DNA from: Chelatococcus reniformis
GTDB lineage: Bacteria > Pseudomonadota > Alphaproteobacteria > Rhizobiales > Beijerinckiaceae
Assembly (NCBI RefSeq): GCF_014640075.1
Contig: NZ_BMGG01000001.1
Coordinates: forward strand, 682,001 to 746,000
Direction: 5' to 3'
Length of the DNA: 64,000 nucleotides
The notes below the pieces were generated by a model. That model was not told where the DNA came from. It did not search any database and was given only the letters and a program-made list of their open reading frames with translations. Below, in pieces: positions 1-7,632 of this stretch. Both the position numbers and the translations under genes were made by a program. Position 1 is the stretch's first letter. Every line of letters begins with the position of its first letter.

Positions 1-243
1 GAGGGCCACACCGATGCGGTTGGTCCGCCGGTCGACAATCTGTCGCTGTCGGACCGCCGGGCCACCTCGGTGGCGGAGATCCTGTCGCAGAACTTCCAGA
101 TCCCGCCGGAGAACCTGACGACACAGGGTTACGGCGAGCAAAACCTGAAGGTGGCGACGCAGGGACCCTCCGAGGCGAACCGCCGCGTCACCGTCCGCCG
201 CATCACGCCGCTCCTGTCGGGGCAGAACCAGCAGCAGCAATAG
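1..243 (+). CDS. OmpA-family protein, C-terminal end (partial)
   Basis: The reading frame is open from the first base and stops with TAG at 241-243; the N-terminus lies outside the window. The 80 visible residues match the second half of an OmpA-like peptidoglycan-binding domain: EGHTDAVG at the start, then LSDRRATSVAEIL, the LTTQGYGE stretch and SEANRRVTVRR. In this family the Asp and Arg of these motifs bind diaminopimelate, anchoring an outer-membrane or periplasmic protein to the cell wall. The Gln-rich end (QNQQQQ) is unremarkable. Which OmpA-family member this is cannot be told from the fragment. Confidence 0.85.
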   Translation, partial: EGHTDAVGPPVDNLSLSDRRATSVAEILSQNFQIPPENLTTQGYGEQNLKVATQGPSEANRRVTVRRITPLLSGQNQQQQ

Positions 244-273
244 ACCGAGCGGCCTCGGGCACAACGCCCACCG

Positions 274-304
274 CGCCATGGCCGGGCTCGACCCGGCCAT
301 GGCG
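274..304. terminator. 13-bp perfect hairpin between convergent genes
   Basis: CGCCATGGCCGGG at 274-286 is the exact inverse of CCCGGCCATGGCG at 292-304, with loop CTCGA. It sits between the stop of the OmpA-type gene and the stop of metG, which converge here. There is no T-run on either side, so it would be an RNA-hairpin or Rho-assisted end, or simply a copy of the common rhizobial CCGGCCATG-type intergenic palindrome. Similar CCGGG/CCCGG palindromic text occurs near 32560-32650. Confidence 0.5.
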
Positions 305-313
305 GCAGCCCAG

Positions 314-1996
314 CTACCCCGCGAACGCGAGTTGCTGGGGCTCCACTTTGGTGACGGGAGGCGCGGCCAGGGACAGGGCGCGGCCCGCCCTGCCACCGTC
401 GAGGATCGTCCGCTCGACATCCTCGGGCCAGGCGGGAATGCCGCTGGCCGGCACCGCGCTCAACGCGCCCAGCACGCGCGCGGCAACGTCCGGCACGATG
501 CTCCACGCCACCGTCGCCCCGAGCTGCACGAGGTTGAGCGCCGTGCGGGTCGCCAGCGCAGCCTGCGCCCGGTCCGTCCCGAGCACGCTCCACGGCGCCC
601 TCTCCTGCACATAGGCATTGGACCGGGACCAGATCGCCCGTGTCTCCGCCGCGGCGCGCCGGAACTCACGGGCCTCGTGGCAGGCGCGCAGCCGCGCGAC
701 GTGCCCGGCAACGTCCGCGGCCACCGCCCGTTCCGCCGGACCGATCTCGCCGCCGTCCGGCACCCGGCCCGCGAAGGCGCCCTGGGCAAAGCGCACCGTG
801 CGCTGCACCAGATTGCCGAAGACATCGGCCAGATCCTTGTTGACGTCGGCGACGAAGCGCGCGGCCTGGAAGTCCGTGTCGGCGCTCTCGGGCGCATTGG
901 CGATCAGCCACCAGCGCCAGAGGTCGGCCGGCAGCGCCTCGAGCGCCTTGTCGCAAAAGATGCCGCGGCCCTGGCTCGTCGAGAACTTGCCGCCCGCGTG
1001 CGTCAGCCAGTGAAAGCCCTTGATCACATCGGCGGTGTGCCAGGGCTCGCCGGAGCCGAGCAGCGTGGCGGGGAAGCTGACGGTATGAAACGGCACGTTG
1101 TCCTTGCCGAGGAACTGGACATACTGCGTATCGCGTGCCGCCGCGCCCCACCACCACGCCCGCCAGTCGCGCCCAGGGCGGGCGGCGGCCCAGTCCTGGG
1201 TCGCGGCGATATAGGCGATGGGCGCGTCGAACCAGACGTAGAAGACCTTGCCCGCAAAGCCCGGCCGCGGCACCGGCACGCCCCAGGCCAGGTCGCGGGT
1301 GATGCAGCGGTCCTTGAGGTCTGCCGTGAGCCAGCTCCGCGCCAGGGAGAGCACGAAGGGGGGCCAGCCGGCGCGGGTGTCGAGCCAGCCGTTCAGGGTG
1401 TCGAGGAGGGCCGATTGGCGGAGGAAGAGGTGCCGGCTCTCGCGGATTTCGAGCCGCGTGTCGCCGGAGAGGGCCGACCGCGGCGCGATGAGATCCGGCG
1501 GATCGAGCAGATGGCCACAGGCGTCGCACTGGTCGCCGCGCGCGCCGGTGTCGCCGCAGTGCGGACAGGTGCCCAGCACGTAGCGGTCGGGCAGGTAGCG
1601 CCCGTCCGCCGGCGACCAGATCTGCGGCACGGAGCGTTCGGCAATGAGGCCGGCGCCATCCAGCCGGCGGTAGAGATGCTGGGTCAGGGCGCGGTTCGAC
1701 GGCGCCGAGGAGCGGCCGAAATGGTCGAAGCTCAGGCCGAAGCGCCGGTAGATGTCGGCCTGGCGGGCGTGCTGGACATCGCAGAAGGCGTGCGGCGACT
1801 GGCTGGCCGCCGCGGCGGCGATTTCGGTCGGCGTGCCGTGCTCGTCCGTGGCGCAGATGAACAGCACGTCGCTGCCGATCTGACGGTGGAAGCGGGCGTG
1901 CACGTCGGCGGGCAGGAGCGAGCCGACGAGATTGCCGAGGTGCTTGACGCCGTTGACGTAGGGCAGCGCGCTGGTGATGAGGATGCGGTGTGACAT
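314..1996 (-). CDS. metG: methionyl-tRNA synthetase
   Basis: Class I aminoacyl-tRNA synthetase charging tRNA-Met in the cytoplasm. The protein (560 aa) opens with ITSALPYVNGVKHLGN, where HLGN is the HIGH motif, and has a zinc-knuckle insert (CPHCGDTGARGDQCDACG, about residues 140-157). KFSTSQGRG stands at the KMSKS position. An anticodon-binding helical domain follows (W..AN and WSR.N patterns). ATG 1996 is preferred over a start 22 codons upstream because family homology begins at MSHRILITSALP. There is no C-terminal tRNA-binding (EMAP-like) domain, as usual for the short form. It is preceded by a hairpin-rich leader. Confidence 0.93.
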   Translation of the reverse strand: MSHRILITSALPYVNGVKHLGNLVGSLLPADVHARFHRQIGSDVLFICATDEHGTPTEIAAAAASQSPHAFCDVQHARQADIYRRFGLSFDHFGRSSAPSNRALTQHLYRRLDGAGLIAERSVPQIWSPADGRYLPDRYVLGTCPHCGDTGARGDQCDACGHLLDPPDLIAPRSALSGDTRLEIRESRHLFLRQSALLDTLNGWLDTRAGWPPFVLSLARSWLTADLKDRCITRDLAWGVPVPRPGFAGKVFYVWFDAPIAYIAATQDWAAARPGRDWRAWWWGAAARDTQYVQFLGKDNVPFHTVSFPATLLGSGEPWHTADVIKGFHWLTHAGGKFSTSQGRGIFCDKALEALPADLWRWWLIANAPESADTDFQAARFVADVNKDLADVFGNLVQRTVRFAQGAFAGRVPDGGEIGPAERAVAADVAGHVARLRACHEAREFRRAAAETRAIWSRSNAYVQERAPWSVLGTDRAQAALATRTALNLVQLGATVAWSIVPDVAARVLGALSAVPASGIPAWPEDVERTILDGGRAGRALSLAAPPVTKVEPQQLAFAG

Positions 1997-2025
1997 GGGG
2001 GTGCGTCCCGTGCTGAACGGTGGGC

Positions 2026-2087
2026 GCGCCGAACCCGCTGCAAAGAAAAAGCCCTCCCGCACGGCACGGAAGGGCTGGGTTCGGCGC
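2026..2087 (-). promoter_or_regulatory. structured leader upstream of metG
   Basis: An 11-bp perfect inverted repeat (GCGCCGAACCC at 2026-2036, GGGTTCGGCGC at 2077-2087) brackets a factor-independent terminator (2042-2076). Read toward metG, the 5' arm lies before the terminator and the 3' arm after its U-tract, about 30 nt before the metG start codon. A read-through transcript could therefore close the outer stem. That is compatible with an attenuator, but also with a plain terminator for the Hint gene upstream that happens to lie inside a palindrome. Confidence 0.4.
2042..2076 (-). terminator. factor-independent terminator
   Basis: On the minus strand the RNA would pair AGCCCTTCC with GGGAGGGCT (nine pairs, one G-U) over a short loop, followed directly by TTTTTCTTT. 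It lies 177 nt after the stop of the Hint-domain gene and about 45 nt before the metG start, so it either ends the upstream transcript or attenuates metG. Confidence 0.75.
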
Positions 2088-2253
2088 TCTCGCCTCGATC
2101 GCGCTGACGCGCGTCACCCTCTCCGGCCGGACCTCCTGCGGTCGGGCCGGGTCATTCGCGAAGGGGAGGCGAACTGCACGGTCATGGCCGAGAGTTAATG
2201 CGGAGCGCGTCCACAAGCAAGAGCGGCACGCCCCGGGTTCGCCCCTGGGCGGG

Positions 2254-3621
2254 TCAGGCCGCCTTGTCGCCCGCTGCGAGTGCGGCCGCCCGCTGCGTGA
2301 GCCGGTCACGGATGGGCTGCGGCAGCTGCCGCCAGGATTTGACACGCGGCCTGTCCAGTTCGGCGATGGGCGCTTGAGGTGCCTCCTGCCAGTTGTCGAA
2401 CGCGCGGCGGCTGATGTGGTCGACGAAGGTTTCCGCCGGCACCCCCTCGACGAGGATCAACGAATGGTCGTCGAGCTCCACATGGTAATAGAGGAACGTC
2501 TGAGGTACCTGCACGTAACGAGTGATGCTCGTGCCGTTGACGAGAGCCCCGGCTTGCACCAGGCACCCGTCGACCAGCAGCGCATGGTCCGGGGAAACGA
2601 AGAGATCACGCGCCGGAAGACCGCCGCCGAGGGCGCCCGCCAAGACACGGATCGGCACCACTTTCAGCGGATCTGCCCGAAAACGCCTGGAAACGGTCTG
2701 GACGGCCAGCCACCGTACGGGCTTGACGGCGCCGTCCGAGGTCGACACGAGGTCACCGGGCTTCAGCTTCTCGATGGCGACGGGGCCGTCCGGCGTGGCG
2801 ACCATCGTGCCCGCGAGAAAACACGCTGAGACGATGATCGAGTAGCCGTCGAGGCCACCGACGAAGCCCATGGGGCCCGGCGGCAGGCCGGGATCGAACT
2901 CGCCCTGCGGAAAGGTGCCGTCGGCCACGGTGAAACTGAACATGTTGAGCGGCCCGCTCACGTATCCCACGACCGTCTGTGAGCCGTCCGGGTTGGTGGT
3001 GATGGAGTATTTGTCGAGCCGGTTGCCCATCGGCAAGTTGAAGAAACCGATCTCATCCTTCTTGGCGTCGTAGCCCTCGAAGGTCACCGAGGAGAGATCG
3101 ATGAAGGCCAGTGCTGCATCGGCGGAAAACCGTCCGCCGCCGTCGCCGAAATCGACCGTGGCCCCGGCCAGCGCATCGGCGTCAGCCACGAGCAGGCCGC
3201 CGCCGTTGTTGAGGTTGACGGCCGCATCGGAGAGCCCGGCTCCAGCGCTGCTGGTGAGATCGAGCTGCCCCCCGTCGACATAGGCAGTCAGCCCGCTTCC
3301 TCCGCTGGCACCGACGTTCAGAGTCGCCTCGCCGCCAATGTGGAGCACCACGTCGTTGGTTAGCGCTGCCGGATAGTTGAGCGTGACATTTTCAATGCCC
3401 GGCGGGACGACGTAGAAGGCGGGTGCGAGCGGATCGGACGCCACGGTCATTGTGCCGCCATCGGTCAACAGCACATTCCCGAGTGGTATACCGGAGATGG
3501 TCTCGATCCCATTGGGAGAAGTGATGACGAGCGTGTATGTATTGGGAAGAGGACTTGTATTGACGACTTCGGTGAGGTCGTAATTGACGCCATTGCTGTT
3601 TGTCGCATTGTAGTTGGGCAT
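2254..3621 (-). CDS. Hint-domain (Hedgehog/intein-type) secreted protein
   Basis: 455 aa. The first ~260 residues are a low-complexity, Asn/Gly/Asp/Val-rich beta-repeat region (LNVGASGGSGLTAY, VNLNNGGGLLVADADAL) like that of alphaproteobacterial adhesin or calcium-type repeat proteins. From Cys267 (SACFLAGTMVATPDG) a Hint_2 domain follows: the invariant Cys, IEKLKPGDLV, HALLVDG with the block-B His, and YYHVELDDHSLILVEGVPAET. Hint domains catalyse an N-S acyl shift and can cleave or attach proteins. No signal peptide is visible, so a type I-like export route is inferred. AGGAGA stands a few bases before ATG 3621. The substrate is unknown. Confidence 0.8.
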   Translation of the reverse strand: MPNYNATNSNGVNYDLTEVVNTSPLPNTYTLVITSPNGIETISGIPLGNVLLTDGGTMTVASDPLAPAFYVVPPGIENVTLNYPAALTNDVVLHIGGEATLNVGASGGSGLTAYVDGGQLDLTSSAGAGLSDAAVNLNNGGGLLVADADALAGATVDFGDGGGRFSADAALAFIDLSSVTFEGYDAKKDEIGFFNLPMGNRLDKYSITTNPDGSQTVVGYVSGPLNMFSFTVADGTFPQGEFDPGLPPGPMGFVGGLDGYSIIVSACFLAGTMVATPDGPVAIEKLKPGDLVSTSDGAVKPVRWLAVQTVSRRFRADPLKVVPIRVLAGALGGGLPARDLFVSPDHALLVDGCLVQAGALVNGTSITRYVQVPQTFLYYHVELDDHSLILVEGVPAETFVDHISRRAFDNWQEAPQAPIAELDRPRVKSWRQLPQPIRDRLTQRAAALAAGDKAA

Positions 3622-4186
3622 CTTGTCGGTCTCCTACGATGGCGATCGGCAGAAGGTCTCGTCACGGCCAGAACCGCGCCGTTCGATGCGCGGCCGACAT
3701 CGGCAGGCGATCTCGCTGGAAGGCAGGGTAGCGCGAACTGCTACACCCTCAACCCTCTCGCTCGCTTCCTGCCAACTATCGCCTTCAGAAGGTATCGAAC
3801 TCGCGCGGTAAGAACCGTCCCGGAAAACTGCGCGCTAAGAGCGTAGGCTCCGGGGCGTCCGCTCGCCAAGTCACAAAACAGTTGGCTCAGGCGATTGTCT
3901 GCCGCACGCCGGGCCGCGACGTACGAGCTGCTGTGTAGACGAGCAAATGTTCGTCGGCTCGCCTTGCGGATGAAGCTCAGATCCCGCCATATCGCTTGAG
4001 CTGGATCCGCCGCGCCGCCGCCTATACCGCACAGGGGAGAAGGCTGCTGTGATCCTCTTCGGTCGGCGATCGTCGCGGTCGGTCGAAGACGGACGTGTTC
4101 TTCGCCGACCGCGCCGCTGATAAGACCGGCGGGGGGGATCGGCGCGTTGCTTCGACCACGGTTTCCCCGGCACGGCGAAGTGCTCT
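3622..4186. other. intergenic region, no gene seen
   Basis: 565 bases between the divergent Hint gene and the heme oxygenase gene. No frame here has coding-like composition plus a ribosome-binding site. Promoters for both neighbours should lie here, but no convincing -35/-10 pair was found. The end near 4060-4160 is rich in short GC palindromes (GGTCGGCGATCG, CTTCGCCGACC). Confidence 0.6.
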
Positions 4187-4747
4187 ATGAAGGCCAGCAT
4201 GAACCTTCGCCATGCCCTCCGCCACGCCACCTCCGCGCTGCACGCCGAGCTCGACGGCCGTTTCTCCGCGCTCGATCTCGGTAATCGCCGCGACTACACC
4301 CTGTTTCTACGCGCCCAGGCCGCAGCGTTGCTGCCGCTTGAGCAGCGCCTCGAACAGGCCGGCGTCGCGGACGTTGTGGACGATTGGCCCGAGCGAAGTC
4401 GCAGCCGGGCGCTGCTCGCCGATCTCGCCGCTCTCGGTGCGGCGTCACCACCGCCCGTGCCGGTCGCGTCCTTGCAAGGAGCGGGAGCCGTCTTCGGGGC
4501 CCTCTATGTGCTCGAGGGGTCGCGCCTGGGCGCCGAGGTGCTGTTGCGCGAGCACGGAATCGGCGACGCTGGCGGCCAGTTGCCGATCCATTTTCTCGGT
4601 CACGGTCGCGGCCGTCGGCTGTGGCCGACGTTCCTGGCCGCGCTCGAGCTGGCATCGTCCGCCGGTATCGCCGACGACGAGGTGATCGGGGGGGCCGAGG
4701 CGGCCTTTCGCACCTTCCTGACGGCGACCGAGCTCGCTGCCGCGTAA
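4187..4747 (+). CDS. bphO: biliverdin-producing heme oxygenase
   Basis: 186 aa, the normal size for bacterial phytochrome-linked heme oxygenase. The N-terminal helix LRHATSALHAELDGRF carries the likely proximal heme ligand His19. LYVLEGSRLGAEVL (about residues 105-118) is the family's distal-helix signature. It would open heme to biliverdin IX-alpha, CO and iron. It is read in the same direction as, and 190 nt before, the bacteriophytochrome gene whose chromophore is biliverdin, which supports the assignment. ATG 4199 (MNLRHALR) is an alternative start; neither has a clear Shine-Dalgarno sequence. Confidence 0.88.
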   Translation: MKASMNLRHALRHATSALHAELDGRFSALDLGNRRDYTLFLRAQAAALLPLEQRLEQAGVADVVDDWPERSRSRALLADLAALGAASPPPVPVASLQGAGAVFGALYVLEGSRLGAEVLLREHGIGDAGGQLPIHFLGHGRGRRLWPTFLAALELASSAGIADDEVIGGAEAAFRTFLTATELAAA

Positions 4748-4937
4748 GCGTCCTCCCCCGGTACGCCGCTGATTCTCGCCTCCGCCTGCTCGACAGCGGT
4801 GAGGAACATTGCTGAGACTGTGCCGTTAAATGGGGCGTGCGGCTCTCCGGCCGCGCCCGCGGTCTCCCCAGACGTTGCCAGCATTACCGGCCAACCCGGG
4901 TCCTCGCGGTCGATCTCTTGCAAGGAGGTGGCGCAGC

Positions 4938-7178
4938 ATGACGGCCTCACCGGCATCGACGCCCGCTGCGGCCCAGGCGGATTTTCTCGCGGCATGCGAG
5001 CGTGAACCAATCCGCATTCCCGGCGCGATCCAACCGCACGGGGCGCTGATCCTGCTCGCCCGGCCTGACCTGCGTGTGCTGCAGGCGAGCGCCAACTTCG
5101 GCGTGGTCGTCGGCCCCGACGCCGAGGGGAGCTGCGGGCGCCCGATAGCCGAGCTTCGCTGGGGCTCGGACACATTCTGCCGCGAGCTTGCCCAGTGGTG
5201 CGAAGGACCGGAGCCGCTCTACCTGCGCAGCCACCGCTTGGGCCAGCAGGCATTCACCGTGTCGGCGCATCGCTCGCCACAGGGCATCGTCGTCGAGTTC
5301 GAGCCCGCGGACGACCGCGTCCCACCGCCTGCGGCGCTCTATCCCATGCTGCGCCGGTTCCTGGAGCGGACCGAGCGCTTGGCCGACGTCGGGGAACTCA
5401 GCGACCGCGTCGCCGAGCAGGTGGCCGGCCTGACCGGCTTCAATCGCGTCATGGTGTATCGGTTCGACGAGGACTGGAACGGCACCGTCATTGCCGAGCG
5501 TGGCGACGGCGTCCTGCCGACCTATCTCGACCTGCGCTTCCCGGCGTTCGACATTCCCGCCCAGGCCCGCGAGCTCTATCGCCTCAACCGGCTGCGCCTC
5601 ATCCCGACGGCGGACTACCAGCCGGTGCCGATCGTGCCCGCGCATTGCCCGGTCGACGGCGCGCCCCTCGACATGAGCTTCGCCGCTCTGCGCAGCGTCT
5701 CGCCAGTCCATCTCGAATATATGCGTAACATGGGGACCGTGGCCTCGATGTCGATCTCGATCGTCGTCGACGACCGGTTGTGGGGCCTGATCTCCTGTCA
5801 TCACGCCGCTGAGAGGCATATTGATCCGCAGCTGCGCGCCGCCTGCGACTTCCTCGGGCGCCTGGTCGCCCAGCAGATCGACGCACGCGAGCGCGCGGCC
5901 GAGGACAAGGAGCGCCTGCGGCTGAAGCAGGTCGAAACGGAGCTCGTCACGCATCTCGCCCGCGCGCCGACGTTTCAGTCCGGCCTCGTCGAGCGCGCTT
6001 CGCACTGGCTCGGTCTGGTGAACGCGGACGGGGCCGCCGTGATCACCGACGGCATCGCGCTGACTGCCGGCTCGACGCCGCCGATCGACGCCATCTTGCG
6101 ACTTGCCGAATGGATGCACGAGCGCCGGCTTGATCAGCTTTATGCCACCGACTGCCTGTCGGCGCAGTGGACGGAAGGCGCGGCGTTCACTGACGTCGCG
6201 AGCGGCGTCGTCGCCGTGCCGATCTCGCGCATCCACGCGAGCTTCATCATGTGGTTCAGACCCGAGATCATCCGGACCGTGACCTGGGGCGGCGATCCCG
6301 CCGCCAAGGTGTCCGCCGAAACGGGCCGCCTTCACCCCCGCGCCTCGTTCGCCAGCTGGACCGAGCAAGTGCGAGGCCGCTCGCGGCCGTGGCGGGAAGC
6401 CGAGCGGCTCAGCGCCGTCGATTTCCGCACCGCCGCCGTCGATTTCGTGCTGAAGCGGGCCGAAGAGCGCGCGCAACTGACCGAGGAGCTCCAGCGCTCG
6501 AACAGAGAACTCGAGGCGTTTTCCTATTCGATCTCCCACGATCTGCGCGCCCCGTTCCGACACATCGCCGGCTACGCCGAATTGCTGGCCGAGGAGGAGC
6601 CTGAGCTCAAGCACATCTCCCGGCATTATCTCAAGGGCATCTCGCACGCCGCCCTCTCGGCCGGGCAACTGGTGGACGATCTGCTGCATTTTTCCCAGCT
6701 CGGCCGGGCCGATCTGCGCATCAGCCGAATCGACATGCGCAAGGTGGCCGATGAGGTGAGGCGAAGCCTCGACCTGGAATCGCAGGAGCGCCCCATCTCC
6801 TGGGACATCGGCCCCCTGCCGGACTGCTGGGGGGACCCGTCGCTCGTGCGTCAAGCCCTGTTCAACCTTGCCGAGAACGCCGTCAAATACACCCGAAAAC
6901 AGCCGGAGACCCGCATCCGCATCACCGGCATCGAACGATCCGCCGACGTGTTGTATGCGGTGGAAGACAATGGAATCGGCTTCGACATGGCCTATGCCAG
7001 CAAGTTGTTCCAGGTATTTCAGCGGCTGCACCGGCCCGAGGATTACGAAGGCACGGGAATCGGCCTCGCGCTCACGCGCCGGATCGTCGAGCGCCACGGC
7101 GGCACGATCGAAGCCCGCGGAACGGTTGGTCAGGGCGCCACCTTCAGCTTTTCGCTTCCCCGGCGGCCCGAGGCCTAG
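4938..7178 (+). CDS. bphP: bacteriophytochrome histidine kinase
   Basis: 746 aa red/far-red photoreceptor kinase. Order: PAS-like N-terminus with the biliverdin-binding Cys20 in CEREPIRIPGAIQPHG, GAF domain with FPAFDIPAQARELY (DIP motif), PHY domain with the PRASF tongue motif near residue 470, HisKA with phospho-acceptor His534 in SYSISHDLRAPFRH, and HATPase_c (NLAENAVKY, DNGIGF, GTGIGLAL). There is no fused receiver. ATG 4938 is chosen because AAGGAGGTG precedes it at ideal spacing and Cys20 then falls at the usual place. The receiver gene starts 3 nt after its stop, so the two are surely cotranscribed. Confidence 0.95.
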   Translation: MTASPASTPAAAQADFLAACEREPIRIPGAIQPHGALILLARPDLRVLQASANFGVVVGPDAEGSCGRPIAELRWGSDTFCRELAQWCEGPEPLYLRSHRLGQQAFTVSAHRSPQGIVVEFEPADDRVPPPAALYPMLRRFLERTERLADVGELSDRVAEQVAGLTGFNRVMVYRFDEDWNGTVIAERGDGVLPTYLDLRFPAFDIPAQARELYRLNRLRLIPTADYQPVPIVPAHCPVDGAPLDMSFAALRSVSPVHLEYMRNMGTVASMSISIVVDDRLWGLISCHHAAERHIDPQLRAACDFLGRLVAQQIDARERAAEDKERLRLKQVETELVTHLARAPTFQSGLVERASHWLGLVNADGAAVITDGIALTAGSTPPIDAILRLAEWMHERRLDQLYATDCLSAQWTEGAAFTDVASGVVAVPISRIHASFIMWFRPEIIRTVTWGGDPAAKVSAETGRLHPRASFASWTEQVRGRSRPWREAERLSAVDFRTAAVDFVLKRAEERAQLTEELQRSNRELEAFSYSISHDLRAPFRHIAGYAELLAEEEPELKHISRHYLKGISHAALSAGQLVDDLLHFSQLGRADLRISRIDMRKVADEVRRSLDLESQERPISWDIGPLPDCWGDPSLVRQALFNLAENAVKYTRKQPETRIRITGIERSADVLYAVEDNGIGFDMAYASKLFQVFQRLHRPEDYEGTGIGLALTRRIVERHGGTIEARGTVGQGATFSFSLPRRPEA

Positions 7179-7181
7179 CCC

Positions 7182-7625
7182 ATGGCCACGCTGAGACCGA
7201 TCCTGCTGGTCGAGGACAATCCCGCCGACATCGACCTGACGCTCGCCGCGCTCAAGAAAACCAACCTCGCCAACGCGGTCATCGTCGTGCGCGACGGCGT
7301 CGAGGCGCTCGACTATATTTTCCGGGAAGGCGTCTTCGCCGATCGGGAACCTGGGCCGCCCGCCGTCGTGCTGCTCGACCTCAAGCTCCCCAAGGTCGAC
7401 GGGCTCGAGGTGCTGGAGCGCGTCAAGGCGCATCCGAAGTACCGCACTATTCCGATCGTGATGCTGACGTCCTCGCGCGAGGAAAGCGATGTGGTGCGCA
7501 GCTACGAGTTCGGGGTGAACTCCTTTGTCGTGAAGCCCGTCGACTTCAAGGCTTTCTTCGAGTCGATCCGCGATCTCGGCGTGTTCTGGGCCGTCATCAA
7601 CGAGCCGCTGCCGGGAGGGTTCTGA
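7182..7625 (+). CDS. single-domain response regulator (Rcp1-like)
   Basis: 147 aa CheY-like receiver without an output domain. Acidic pocket E11-D12, phospho-acceptor Asp66 (VVLLDLKLPKVDG), T96 (MLTSS) and Lys118 (VVKPVDF) are all in place. The DYIFREG and HPKYRTIPIVMLTSS stretches are typical of the Rcp1 group that partners cyanobacterial and bacterial phytochromes. It directly follows bphP, so phosphate transfer from BphP is the simplest inference. The next gene starts within 8 nt of its stop. Confidence 0.92.
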   Translation: MATLRPILLVEDNPADIDLTLAALKKTNLANAVIVVRDGVEALDYIFREGVFADREPGPPAVVLLDLKLPKVDGLEVLERVKAHPKYRTIPIVMLTSSREESDVVRSYEFGVNSFVVKPVDFKAFFESIRDLGVFWAVINEPLPGGF

Positions 7626-7632
7626 GGTGAGC

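Noticed and set aside
2114-2185. 23-codon Arg-rich frame upstream of metG resembling a leader peptide
   Set aside because: No ribosome-binding site, only two Met codons, and the Arg content follows from GC-rich DNA. Not enough to call it a leader peptide.
3871-4243. Minus-strand frames of 73-119 codons before bphO
   Set aside because: No ribosome site, no coding-like composition, and they overlap the bphO start.
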